Shown here piece by piece: positions 43,765 through 54,944 of a DNA stretch of 62,552 nucleotides; positions within the stretch are counted from its first letter, which is position 1; each line of letters opens with the position of its first letter. The stretch lies in NCBI GenBank assembly GCA_010279815.1, contig QEOQ01000121.1, positions 1 through 62,552 on the forward strand. Reading direction: 5' to 3'. Made by a program: the position numbers and the translations under genes. The notes under the pieces are model-generated. The model made no database searches and was not told the origin of the DNA. It saw only the letters and a program-made list of their open reading frames with translations. This DNA is from Brachionus plicatilis (taxonomy: Eukaryota > Rotifera > Eurotatoria > Ploima > Brachionidae).

Positions 43765-45505
43765 TCACATAGGTCTTCCTCGTCCGCCGCCAGGATACGG
43801 TCTGTTGCCAACTGAGTCGCCTTGATTAGCTCTTGGAGCTTTGATTGTTTCATCGATGCTCAAAATGAGACAAGCAGCCTCGGAAGCAGCAGTGATTGAG
43901 TTGATCTTGACCACAGCGGGTTCCCAAACAGTCGCAGCAAAGTTGTCTTCAATGTCCTCTCTATTTATGTCAACACCGAACCAAGTACCACCTTCGGAGT
44001 GCTTTTGGCGAAGTTTGTTCAAAATGTCAGTGGCGTCAAAGCCGGCATTCTCACACAACTGCCTCGGAATAACTTCGAATGCGCGAGCCAATGCCGAAAT
44101 AATGATCTGCTCTTTGCCAGCAATGGTTTTCGAATAATCTCTGAGATATTTTGAAATTTCCATTTCAATAGCACCGCCACCAGCAACAATGGCATCGTTT
44201 TTGACCGCACGTCTCACGATCATGATGGCATCGTGCAAGGACCTCTCGGTTTCTTCAATAAATTGCTCGGCACCTCCTCTCAAAATGAAAGTGCAAGTCT
44301 TGGCCTGCGGGCACCCAGTGAACAAATTGTACCTTTCTCCTCCTATCTGCATTTCCTCGAACATGGCGCTCGAACCGAGCACACTCCGGTCCAGATTTTC
44401 CACAGTGGACTGAATGGCGCCACCACACGCTTTCATTGTTCTCTTCAAGTCTTCCTCTGTGACTCGGCCGGCACAGAAAAGGTCCCTGTCGGCAAAATAC
44501 TGTGTGGCCACGTCACCAATTGGCAGTCTGCTTAGAACAACTTTGGCGCCACTTTTGTATATTTTCTCTAGTTTGTCGTACAAAATTTGCCATTCGGCAT
44601 CAACAATCTTCTGGTATTCTTCCACACTTTCAACTCTGATCTCAGCATTGTCTCTTTCGGCTTTGAGCTCGAGCTCAATGTTGAGCAAAGCGATCAGAGG
44701 GCTTTCGTATTTTTTGGGCTGCATTTCGAATCCAGCATAGGAAAATGTTTTCTTAAATGCCACGCCAGCCACCAAACGAGAGTCCTCGAGAGCACCACCT
44801 TGCACTTTTTTAATTCCGATCATGTTCAATGGCAGATATTCATCAAGAAGCATGACAGCGTCCACGACCATGTTGGCAAAAAAGTCCTTACTGTGAGCGA
44901 CTAATTTCGAGCTGAGAGTAGTAGCTGCACACTTGGTCAATAGACTGCGCTGTTCCTCTTTGTTTTCCTTGTTTATTTTGACTGATATTTCGCGGATTTT
45001 ATCCACTGCCATTTTTGTTCCCAATCTCAGTGACTTTATGATAACTTGGGGATGGACTCCTTCTTCAATAAAATGCTTGCAGTTTCTTAGTATTTCAGTG
45101 GCCAGAAGAACAACACTGGTGGTGCCATCGCCCACCTCGGCATCCTGCGATTTGGCTATATCGACTAGAGTTTTGCCAGCTGGGTGAACAACTTCCAATA
45201 GGTGCATGATCGTGGCACCGTCATTCGATATGGTTGTTTTATCTTCAAGAGCACAATGAGAAAAAGATTTTTTTTTATTTCCTTTAAATTTACTTTTGGA
45301 ATCGACAACCAATTTGTCCATGCCTCTGGGGCCCAGAGTCGAGCGGACTGACTCGGCGATGGCGCAACAGGCATTTATGTTGGTGATGATTTGAGGCTTG
45401 CCTTGAGAGGAGTCAGTGCCCTCTTTGAGTAAGATTATTTGTGGTTGCTTAAGAATTTAAATAGAATTAGATTTAGCAATCACTTAGATGATAGAAATGT
45501 ACCAT
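43765..45505 (-). CDS. CCT7: T-complex protein 1 subunit eta (CCT7), cytosolic chaperonin
   Basis: One of eight paralogous subunits of the CCT/TRiC ring that folds actin, tubulin and other proteins with ATP. Exons in transcript order: 45505-45503 (only the ATG), 45447-45294, 45242-43765; total 1635 nt, 544 residues, the family's usual length. The middle exon begins [23 protein letters not shown]-binding signatures are visible: [32 protein letters not shown] and [29 protein letters not shown] and the C-terminal GGGRGRPM are eta-specific. A 51-nt intron (45293-45243) without stops keeps the frame; spliced, [14 protein letters not shown] matches the family exactly, while the unspliced frame would add 17 residues. 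The gene is much more GC-rich than its surroundings, consistent with high expression. Confidence 0.95.
45243..45293 (-). other. 51-nt in-frame intron of CCT7
   Basis: Starts GTAAATTTAAAGG and ends TGTGCTCTTGAAG on the minus strand. Its length is a multiple of three and it has no stop, so a simple open-frame search absorbs it. Family alignment demands its removal. Confidence 0.9.
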
Positions 45506-45639
45506 TTTGATCCTGGTTAGTTGTTTTGAAATCTAAATAATGGAATTTTCTGAATTGGTTTTTAGTTAAAGCAAAGTTTGAAAAAATGTGCTTAAATATA
45601 GAATTTAAATTTTGCTTAAAAAATAAAAAGTTATTTGGG

Positions 45640-46566
45640 AGAAATTAGAAAAATTATAATTTTTTCCATATCGGTACTTGAATGAGACTTTTGAACAAGA
45701 AAAAAAAAGAATTTGAATTTTTTAAATGTATTGTTGATATGGGGATCTTTATGATGAATTCTGTAAAGGTTGAACTTAATTTTGTTAAGCATATACATTG
45801 CCATGATTAGAAGTAGTCTTGCGCACAAAAAGCATGCGGAATCTTGATTTGTTGTTCAGTACATGGCTTTTGTTGAAAAGAGCTTAGTAACTAATAAAAA
45901 AAAACAGTGCCAACAAAAAAGTTAAACAAGTTTTGAAATTATTTTCAATAACCAAACGAGCAGCCTTTTATGTTTAAATTAATCTAAGATTTTGAAAAAT
46001 AAGAAAAAAAAAATTGTGTTATTACCATTTAATTTTATTTCTGTCAATGTTAAATTGGTTATTTTTTTGAATACCTTTTATTTTGCCAATTTCCTTTACA
46101 TTCAATTAGGTTAATTATTTCCAATATTTAAATATTTTGAAAAAAAAAGAATATTTCTTAAGATAATTGACTTAAGCATCCTTTTGGCGCTATATTTAAA
46201 AAATAGGTTAAAAAGCCTGACTTACCTCGGACTCAATGAATCTTTTCTCGTCATTATCTGATTTTTATTTTTTATAAAGATATATGGTAAAAATTTAATT
46301 TGTCTTTTAATAAATTAAACAGCAGTAGAAGTATGCTGGAAAAGTTATATTAATAGATATATTTTTAGGAAAAATATTTTAATAAATTTATGTTTATTTT
46401 TATAGTCTTGCAAAGTCAAACAAATTAGAGCTTTTAAAAAAATTATTGATCTTAAATTTGTTATTAAATTATTTACCCATTTCGTGTTTTGGGCTTCGAG
46501 CCTTGAATAAGAATTGTAAAATTCTAAAAACAATAAATAGACTAAACAAGTAAGCTTCCATTCCAT
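45640..46566 (-). pseudogene. possible secreted-protein gene fragments, unresolved
   Basis: The frame from ATG at 46566 begins MEWKLTCLVYLLFLEFYNSY, a plausible signal peptide, and meets a GTAAAT donor-like site after NTKW near 46475. A short AG...GT-bounded segment lies at about 46229-46257 (NDEKRFIESE in one frame). A third segment near 45890-45650 reads SFQQKPCTEQQIKIPHAFC in one frame, then NKIKFNLYRIHHKDPH in another. The C...AFC spacing is faintly reminiscent of NTR/TIMP domains, but phases do not join cleanly. Either a pseudogene or chance. Confidence 0.25.
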
Positions 46567-46569
46567 CAG

Positions 46570-47640
46570 CTCAATATGATCTTGAAAGCGTTTAGGACTT
46601 GGTAATTTAAAAATCTTTTTTTTTTAAAGCTGATCGAGAATAAAAAATTATATTACAAACTACAGATTGAAGATTTTCATTAGTTCTTTGTAATATATGA
46701 AAAAAAAACTCCAAAAAAAAGGAAAAACTATTTTTTTTTAAATTAAAAAATATGATACAATTTAAAATAAAAATAAATTTTATTTTTTAGTGTTCCTTTA
46801 ACATGTAAAATTACAAGAACAAAAAAAATTATTGAGTTGGGATACGATGAAGAGGAAGAGGAAGCCCCTAACTCCTTCACAATCTTACTCTTTAATTTAT
46901 GAAATTAATCAATTATCTTAAAATGAACAAGTAATACCTTTTATATGCGATTCAATTGTTTTTTATTTTTTAATTTTTTTCTAATTCAGTTTAATTTTTA
47001 TATTGTTTTTAATCAATTCTTGAAAAAAAAATTTTTGTAAAAAAAAAGATGCGTGTACTTTTACAAAAAAAGTTTTAGTTTTTCTACATTTCCTAAATTA
47101 TTTATTTTTTTGGCAATTATATATTTTTTTTCTATGTTTTAATATACCCAATGTTAGATATTATTTGATATCCTTGTAAATTTATAACAATTGATAATTC
47201 TTGAATTAAGAAAGAATTCAAAATAAACTTAAGCGAATCAACGAATCTGAATCTCCGAAATTTCCGAAAGCTTCCAAAATCTAAAATCTTATTTAATGAT
47301 AATGCTTTGAACTCAAATACTCAAATTAAATGTTTAAGGATTTTGGTGGAAAAAAAATTCTGTTTATTCAAAATATTAAAAAAATTCATTCAAATTAAAT
47401 TTAAATCAACTCATTTCAGCAAATAAAAACATTTTCAAAAAAATAATTGAGAAAAATCGATACGGTTGCGCATAGTCAAAATTTTTTTACAAAAAATTTT
47501 TCTCAAAAAAGGTTTATTGAAGTTAAATGATCAAAATTTTTTATGAAAAATGGTTTTGATTAGTTTCAATTTTAAAATTAAATTCAGAGACATATTTGCT
47601 CGTTAATCAAGCCATGCTTAACAATAGTCAAGTTTTATGG
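46570..47640. other. AT-rich stretch, possible orphan exon
   Basis: At about 46789-46902 (plus) an AG-preceded frame reads VPLTCKITRTKKIIELGYDE then EEEEAPNSF and a stop. It could be a terminal exon, but no partner exon is seen. Otherwise nothing. Confidence 0.3.
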
Positions 47641-48900
47641 GTTTTGCAAAACTCAATTCAAAAAAACAGCAAAAAATGTTAATGGTTTTTTTCTAGAATA
47701 TCAATATTAGTTCCAAATTGTGCAAAATTAATAGTTGTATTATTTACCAATTTCTTGGCAGAAATTAAATTTAAATATATTCTAGCGTGGGTCTACTTGA
47801 CCAACATACTATCAAAGCTTTTTAACATACTAGCCAAGCTTTTCAGCATACCCATTTTTCATCCCAGCATACTATACTTTTTAACACACTTATTGCTGAA
47901 AAACATACCTATCTTTTAAAAGCAATCAAAAAACTGTTTAACATACTTAACTTTTGAAATAAAAAAAATCTATTTTATATACTTTTAAAAGAAATATTAA
48001 ATTTTAGTCAAATTAAATAAATACAGCCAATTCTCTTTTTTGTTCGCTTAGGTACGACAATTTAATGTCGGAATAATGAAAATGCTGGAAACTTGATAAT
48101 CAGGAATTGAGAAAAAAATAAAAAATGTCGGACATCAGAATATTTTACAAAATTGATTTATTTATAAAGCCATTTTTTTAGTGAAAATCACCCAAAAAAA
48201 TTGCATGTTAAGAAAATCAAATTTTTATAATTTTGTTTTAAAAAGTTTATCTTTCGCATGTCAAATGTCTATTTTATGATTTCTCTTAATATATTTAAAG
48301 TCTTTTGACTAGAAATATTCATTAATTAGATATATCTTCCTTATCGTCAATTGATTATATATTATCAACACTAACTGTATCTTTTTAATTTGTCATGATT
48401 GCAGAAAAATTTTAAAATTTTAATTAATAAATTAATTTTGGATAATGGAAATAATTTCTTATGTAAATTAAAGGGAAATTCGAATTCCGGAAATTCCAGG
48501 CTTGACTGAAGAAAGATTTACAATTTTACCATAAGTATGTTAAACAGTTTTTAGTATATTATTAAGGCATTTCGTATGTTAATAATGCAAGTATGCTGGG
48601 ATGAAAAATGGGTATCCTGAAAAAATTGGATAGTATGTTTAAAAGTTTTATCGGTATGCTAAAACAACAATCCCTTCTAGCATAGTGCATTTTACAAAGA
48701 TTTTGCACATCATTCGTATACTTTTACGATTGCAATTATGTACTTAATTTTGAACTCAAAAAATGAATAGATTTTTTATTCAATTTTTTCTGTTAATTAT
48801 TACTGAAATTCAAAAAACAGTTTTTTGCATTATTCTACAGATATAAGCTTTGTGTAGAGTTTTGCAGAATTTAAAAATTTAGTTAAACATTGACGCTTAC
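47640..48900. repeat. older repeat interrupted by the 47789-48674 MITE
   Basis: The flanks (AGAAATTAAATTTAAATATA before, GCATTTTACAAAGATTTTGC after) together match the uninterrupted sequence at about 55765-55850 (AGAAATTAAATTTCTATCTA and GCATTTTGCAGAGATTTTGC). That copy represents the empty site. Confidence 0.7.
47789..48674. mobile_element. MITE with long inverted repeats and 9-bp TSD
   Basis: Flanks TTCTAGCGT (47780-47788) and TTCTAGCAT (48675-48683) are a 9-bp duplication with one mismatch. Ends are GGGTCTACTTGACCAACATA and, in complement, GGGATTGTTGTTTTAGCATA. About 90 bp inside, both arms share CAGCATACCCATTTTTCATC or a near copy and ACATACT words. At 886 bp there is no transposase. The 9-bp duplication suggests a MULE-mobilised element. 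Confidence 0.8.
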
Positions 48901-48904
48901 AATA

Positions 48905-50640
48905 AAAACTAACTTCTTTAGTAAATTTAATTATTAAAAAATATTTTACTTCTTTTCAAATTAAAATTATTTAATTTTTTTAATGGTCTATAATTGTGTG
49001 CAATATTCAGAAAGATGTAGTTAGATATTTTGGTGCTTACTTAATTTTTTTAATTGATTTTATTTTGTTTTATAATTTCTAAATTTCATCTAAATTTATT
49101 GAAATGATTAGAGTTTAGAATCTTGTGTCTTCTCATTTAATTTTCATCAAAATTTTGGATTGAGATGATAATCATTTGATAATGAATCTTAATTTAAATG
49201 TTAAAAAATGACGCCTTTTTAAAAACAATTATTTTAAAATATTTAAGCCTTAAATAAGATTCATTTTATTTTATTTAGAATTTATTTGATGAAAAAAATC
49301 AAAAAATTTTATATTTTATCATAAAAGAAAGAGCCTTACAAAAAAATTTTTAAGCGCACTTAAATAATTTTATTTTTTAAATATGTATAAGTTTGTATAG
49401 AATTCATTATCTAATTAAGGATGTCGGCCTGGATTTATGCGTTTGAATTACATTCTATTATGACTTTAAATTTAATACATTTTTTGGAATTAAAACCAAA
49501 ACAATTTTTTGAAAATCTATATTTATTATAAAACTAAAAATTTTAATTTATAAACATTAAACACAAAATTATAGTGAAAAAACGTTTTACTCCAGACAGG
49601 CTTTGAAATTTATAACAAACAAATTAATTTTTTTAATAACGTGTTAAATTTACCTACTCTAATTTTTGATTTTATCACTAATTTTACTTTATTATTTTAT
49701 TTTTTTAAACAACATGCTAAAAATTCATATTGTATTTAAAAAAATTAATTTCAGATTTAGCTCAATTCTCTTTATAAAAATTATCTTTAAAAAAAATTTA
49801 AAAAAAGCCAATTATATTGCAATCCAAGCGATGGTGTTTTTTTTCTATTTTTTCGGCTTTTGACCATAAAAAATATTATTTACCGAAATAAGTGAAAAGT
49901 GAAATTTTAATTTGATTTTATAAATAGTTTAAAAAGTTTAAATGTCTCGCAAAAATTCATTTAAAGTGAAATAAGTTTTCTGAGCTTAATCTTTTTTATT
50001 TACGCATTCGCTAAATAATTTCTGTTAAGGACCATTTAATTCAATATTTGATTTCTAGAAAACAAGTTTTTGATTTCAATATATTTTTTAACCCCTCTTG
50101 AGAATTTATCACGCAAAAAAATTAAACACAAATATAATTTGTTACGAAAATTAGGAAAAATAATTTTTTGATTCTGTATTTAGAGTGATGCAATCATAAA
50201 TTTAGATACACAAAATATTATTAGACTTTTTAAACAAAGTGAAATGTGTTGTAACAAGAATTACTAGTCAGTACTTTTGAATTTATATGAAAAATGTGCA
50301 AATTGTAATGCACAATTTTTAAAGTTTAAAATTTTGTTTTTAATTTATTTTATTAGTTTTGAAAAAAGTAAAAAGGTATCAGTGAAAATATTTCGTCTCA
50401 TATTTAAGCTAAAAAAGGGACAAAAATTTTTTTTTGGCATCGATGTATATTTGTTTGAACGCCGAATTTCTGTTTAGTTTAATTTTCAATATCTAATTTA
50501 ATTCAAATTTTTAATTAGCAAAACATCACATTTCTCACAAAATTTTTCATTGAAAATAAAGATGTATTAGTGATTAATTAAATTTAAATTTATATCAAAA
50601 AAGCTTTTATAAAAAAATTAATTTTATTTTTTTTTGAATA
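48905..50640. other. AT-rich stretch upstream of the receptor gene
   Basis: No domain-bearing frame. The open frames at 49666 and 50277 are AT-driven and start at non-ATG codons or lack support. The sequence TTGATTTGATAG right before 50653 resembles a splice acceptor, so the receptor may have an untranslated 5' exon in this region. Confidence 0.4.
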
Positions 50641-50652
50641 TTGATTTGATAG

Positions 50653-52863
50653 ATGAATATGAGAATGAATGATTATATGAATTTTTTCCTTCTTCTTTGT
50701 ATAGCAAATGCCGAAACAAAATGTACATTAAATGGAGTGAATCAATTGCAATGTTTTTATGACAATGATATGATTTTTGACCAAGAATTTCTTGATCGTA
50801 TTACGGTATATGAAAATGTAACAATAAATTTATCATATCATCAGATATTTTTTGGAAAAATTACAGATCTATCAAAATATTTTAATTCGAATTTGGTTAT
50901 CAAAAATGTGTCCAAATTTCACATGAGCAATTTTTTTCCTTTAATGGGATTAATTGATGAAATTCATCATAGTAATCTGGACATGTATTTTAATGGCACT
51001 AGCTTATTAAATAAAGAGTTTTGTTTAAGTTTAATAAATTTTTTTCTTAACAAAATCAAGTCCTCAAAACATAGAAAATCATCAGTTGTTTTAAAAAACG
51101 TTACATATCCAAAAACTCTTTGTCCATTGCCATTCTATTCTTCGAATATTGAAATTTTAAAATTAAATCTTTTAAACGATTATCCTAATTTTTTACAGCT
51201 ATCAATCCAAGAATATATTAACTATTACTCGAATACAAACATCGATCAAATAGAAATTAATGGTTTTATTGGAAGTCTTAAAAGAAATTTTTTTAATTTT
51301 TTAATTCACTCCAATACAAGAAAAATTTCATTTTTTAATTCATCTTTAGACGATATTGATGAAGATGCCTTTACTTATGTTTCAAGTTTAGAACAATTGA
51401 AATTCGAAGCGGAAAATTTTAAAGACTTTTGGCAAAATTCAAATAAAAAATGGTTGCAAAATTTAAATATTCATTCTTTTATTAAAAATTTAAGCGATTG
51501 TGCTGATCTGAGCTTAAAGAAATCAAGTGGTTATTATTTCTTTAGAGTTTATTTAATCTTGAACGATCTAAACCAAAATTATGCTTACCCCGATGAAGAT
51601 TTTTGTAAATTTGTACATTTTCCACATAAAAATATGGTTTTTCCGGTAATAAATTCAAAAATAAATTTTACATGCACTTGCACACTAATTTGGCTTTTAT
51701 TAAATTACAAATTTGAATCTTTTTTCAAATCAGATCAGATATCTATTTCAATCAATACTGATTCTGTTGCGAATTGTTTGGATAATTTTGATCATCAAGT
51801 ACATAGATGCAATTTTAGCCAAAGGATGACAAATTGTGGACTATTAAATTTTGATCTTTCAGAATATTTTTTTAATTGTGACAGCAATTATAAAACAATT
51901 TGCCCATTGATTATTTTAGAAGTTTTTATAATGATGATTATTTTTATGGCTGGATTTCCTCTTGTAACCATTAGCTTTTTGTCATTACTCATTGGAAATT
52001 TGAAAGAAAAAATGTACGATTATTTAAAGATTCAATTATTTTTCCAAATAATATCAATATTAACTCTTTTTTTTAATTTCATTAGTAAATTTTCATCAGA
52101 CTTATTGACTCTACCAGAAGATTTATCTTGTGATATGGACTTTCGTTTTGACAATATGGTCTTGATTCTTATCAAATATAGATTTATTAATTTTTTCACT
52201 TCTTTTTCCATTAGTAGTTCTTTGTTGGCTACTTATTTGATGATTTTAGACCGATATTTGTTCATTACAAATCAAAAATATTGCAGAATTTATTTTATTT
52301 TGAAAAATAGTTATTCTATCATGCTACCAATAATTATTTTAATTGCTGTCTTTTTAAACTTTGACTTAATTGGGCTAATAATTTTTGAACCAAATATCAC
52401 CGACTGGTTAGATTCATTAAAACTTAAACTGAACATTTCTCAAGACATATTTCAATTTTTATTCGTAATGGTAATATTTGTGATAGATGTAAAATTGATA
52501 ATTTTTATTTATCGACATAATTTTAAAAATAAATTAGGAATTATTAGAAAATCAAGAAAATCCAAAAAATTCATCTATCGCAATTTATTTCTAGTTTTTC
52601 TAAACAGTTCATTGATAATAATGTCGAGAATTCCTTCTTTTATTCTCAGTTACAAAAAACTAAACAAGTTTTTTTTTTTAAAAAATTCGGTTGTAACTTA
52701 TGAGGATAAAAATCAACACTTAAATCATTTGTTCTGGATTTTTATCATAGTGAATAATTTGGTTTATTTGACTCAATTTTTCATATTTTATTTAATGGAC
52801 AAAAATTTCAGAGAATCTGTCTATCGGCTTATGTCAATTTTAAAAAATGGTTTGAAAAATTAA
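50653..52863 (+). CDS. seven-transmembrane receptor with large cysteine-containing ectodomain
   Basis: A single open frame of 736 codons, with ATGs at 50653, 50659 and 50665 (residues 1, 3 and 5). Residues 1-20 form a signal peptide (FFLLLCIANA), then about 390 residues of ectodomain with many N-glycosylation sites and weak leucine-rich-repeat-like periodicity (IEILKLNLLNDYP, IDQIEINGFIG, LEQLKFEAENF), closed by a Cys cluster (NFTCTCTLIW and following). Membrane segments lie near 415-445, 457-480, 509-535, 556-580, 596-618, 642-665 and 692-715. DRY-like LMILDRYLFI sits at about 532 after TM3. NNLVYLTQFFIFYLMDKNFR resembles the TM7/helix 8 region. This fits a rhodopsin-class GPCR, perhaps of a lineage-specific orphan family. 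Ligand unknown. AATAAA occurs near 52979. Confidence 0.8.
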   Translation: MNMRMNDYMNFFLLLCIANAETKCTLNGVNQLQCFYDNDMIFDQEFLDRITVYENVTINLSYHQIFFGKITDLSKYFNSNLVIKNVSKFHMSNFFPLMGLIDEIHHSNLDMYFNGTSLLNKEFCLSLINFFLNKIKSSKHRKSSVVLKNVTYPKTLCPLPFYSSNIEILKLNLLNDYPNFLQLSIQEYINYYSNTNIDQIEINGFIGSLKRNFFNFLIHSNTRKISFFNSSLDDIDEDAFTYVSSLEQLKFEAENFKDFWQNSNKKWLQNLNIHSFIKNLSDCADLSLKKSSGYYFFRVYLILNDLNQNYAYPDEDFCKFVHFPHKNMVFPVINSKINFTCTCTLIWLLLNYKFESFFKSDQISISINTDSVANCLDNFDHQVHRCNFSQRMTNCGLLNFDLSEYFFNCDSNYKTICPLIILEVFIMMIIFMAGFPLVTISFLSLLIGNLKEKMYDYLKIQLFFQIISILTLFFNFISKFSSDLLTLPEDLSCDMDFRFDNMVLILIKYRFINFFTSFSISSSLLATYLMILDRYLFITNQKYCRIYFILKNSYSIMLPIIILIAVFLNFDLIGLIIFEPNITDWLDSLKLKLNISQDIFQFLFVMVIFVIDVKLIIFIYRHNFKNKLGIIRKSRKSKKFIYRNLFLVFLNSSLIIMSRIPSFILSYKKLNKFFFLKNSVVTYEDKNQHLNHLFWIFIIVNNLVYLTQFFIFYLMDKNFRESVYRLMSILKNGLKN

Positions 52864-53867
52864 ATATTGTATTAAGTAATCGTATTTATGATATTTTATT
52901 GATATTTTACACAAAAAAATGGTTGGAATCGGCATTAATTTTGAATATTATTATTTTTTGGAATTTAAATTTTTATTAATAAAAATTAAAAAAAAAATTT
53001 TATGATTAGAAGCTTCTTAAAAGGAGCACTGGAACAATTTGAACACCACTGTATGTTGAAAACTACTTTAAATCTCCTTGATGAATGTTTATTTAAAAAG
53101 GTTTTTACTTCTGTTTGGAAATCGATCTATTTTGAAATGACGATATTACAAACTGACTTATCTTATGGCATCTTGAAGTTGATGATCAATTCAAAATATC
53201 ATTTCAATTCAAAAAGTTTGTCTTTAGATATTTAACTAAATCTTTGATTTAATTTAAATAATTGTAATGTAACATGATTTACATGCAATGTAGATTTAGA
53301 AAATAAGAAAAAATTGAAAAAACATTTTCTCAGTCCATTGATAAAATCGATTTTCAATTTAGTTAGCTGATTTTTTGTTGTTTATTTTCATTTTATTACT
53401 AATTTGAAATTTTTTATGGCAAGTTGAAGTTTATGATCATTTTCGATGCTCAAAATTATCAAATCAAACTAAAATTATAAAATAAATTTTAATTAATATA
53501 ATTATTAATATAAATATATATAAAATTACTTTCAAAAATTTAACATGGTTGTATTTGACAAATTAATCAAAACCCGTTCGCCATGTTAAAAGATATGTAT
53601 ACGAGAATGGGCGGTGCTTCTCATTTAATATATAAAAATTAATTGAAAGAGACTTAACAACTGTCTTTCTTTTACTATTAAAAATAAATTGTGGGGCCTT
53701 TATTTAAATTGAATAAAGCGCTAATTAGAAATAAAAATTTAAATTTAAAAAAAATTTGAATTATTGATCAATTATATATAAATGGATTGAAAAATCAAGC
53801 TAGCTTTCACAAAATTGACTGCTCCAGCTCTATCGCCTCCAAGATCAACTGTTAAATTGAGTTGAGT

Positions 53868-53936
53868 TGTACCAGGCTAACCAAGCGAAATGTACCAGGC
53901 TAACCAAGCGAATTGTACCAGGCTAACCAAGCGAAC
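53868..53936. repeat. 23-bp tandem repeat, three copies
   Basis: TGTACCAGGCTAACCAAGCG followed by AA and one variable base repeats at 53868, 53891 and 53914. Only the last base differs (A, T, C). A partial TGTAC follows. Confidence 0.95.
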
Positions 53937-54292
53937 TGTACAATGTATCAAAAGTATGCCATGCAATTAAATATTCAGCCAAATCATTTCTTCAAATTTT
54001 TATTTGCGGATATTTTGACCAGAGTCATTATTCTTCCTTAATTTCTCAAGACCAAAAACACATTTTTTAAATGATTTAGTTTTCTTAGATTTAGTTAAAT
54101 CCTTTCAATTGAATTATACTGGAACAAAAACGTCAAATTTTAAATGTTGATTTTAAAATAGCAAAATTACCTACATAGGAAATAATTATACAAATATCCT
54201 TTTGTACCCTTTGTACTAGCTGATAATTAAAAAAGTTAAAAAAAAATCAACGCTTAACCCAAAGCAAGATAAACAAATATTGCAGGGGATGT

Positions 54293-54317
54293 GCGGAGGG
54301 GGTGCAGCCCCCTCCGC
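54293..54317. repeat. GC-rich perfect hairpin
   Basis: GCGGAGGGGG, a 5-base loop TGCAG, then CCCCCTCCGC. It is isolated in AT-rich DNA. Helitron 3' ends carry such hairpins, but no CTRR terminus follows at the right distance on either strand. Confidence 0.9.
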
Positions 54318-54340
54318 GACTTGTTTTTTGATAAAATTAG

Positions 54341-54531
54341 TGCAGAGGTAAATTTTTGGTTTTAACATACTTTGTTAAATCTAAAGATAAAATCTGCAAA
54401 AGTCTGCAAAAAATTATCCACTTAAAATAGCATCATTTTGATAGTGTGCATTCTGCATTGTGCATTTCAATATTTCAGAGTTTATTTATTTATTTAACAA
54501 AGTATGCTTAATCCAAAAATGTATCTCTGCA
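54341..54531. mobile_element. 191-bp palindromic MITE
   Basis: The arms TGCAGAGGTAAATTTTTGGT and, in complement, TGCAGAGATACATTTTTGGA both continue into CATACTTTGTTAAAT. A second copy in opposite orientation is part of 26553-26711. Confidence 0.75.
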
Positions 54532-54944
54532 TTATTTCTTTTTAGAAATAACAATTTATTTGATAGTTTTAGTTTGATTTGATCATTTTGAGCATCAAAA
54601 ATTTATCATAAACTTCAATTTGCCTTTTTTATTTGAATTTTTTTTTTTTTAATTTTAATTGTGAATGCTAACACAAATATTTTTGAAATAAAAAATTTCA
54701 AATAAACTCTACAAAAAATCAGTTAAAACATTTAATTATCAAAATCGATTATCAATGAATGGACTGAGAAAATGTTTTTTCAATTTTTTTTTTATTTTTT
54801 AAATCTACATTGCATGCATCATGTTACTTTACAATTATTTAAATTAAATCAAAGATTTAGTTTAATATCTAAAGGCAAACTTTTTGAATTGAAATGATAT
54901 TTTGAATTGATCATCAACTTCAAGATGCCTATCTTATCATCTTT

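Larger units (their letters stand above)
53163..54938. repeat. foldback structure, arms about 320-370 bp
   Basis: Left arm about 53163-53477 (GGCATCTTGAAGTTGATGAT through CAAATCAAACTAAAATT) matches the complement of about 54562-54938 with indels. Shared blocks include TAACTAAATCTTTGATTTAA and AACATTTTCTCAGTCCATTG. The 77-codon frame at 53002-53235 runs into the left arm and is not considered a gene. The 1.1-kb loop contains a 23-bp tandem repeat and a nested MITE. Confidence 0.8.

Noticed and set aside
43841..45187. several plus-strand frames of 60-108 codons inside CCT7
   Set aside because: Antisense shadows caused by the GC-rich, codon-biased CCT7 exon.
53002..53235. 77-codon ATG frame MIRSFLKGALEQFEHH...
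   Set aside because: Extends into the left arm of the foldback repeat; no domain; the C-terminal part is repeat-derived.
53868..53936. operator-like or CRISPR-like direct repeats
   Set aside because: Three abutting 23-bp copies are a minisatellite; no spacers.
54293..54317. rho-independent terminator
   Set aside because: GC hairpin followed by a T-run some bases later, but the context is an animal genome with no gene ending there.
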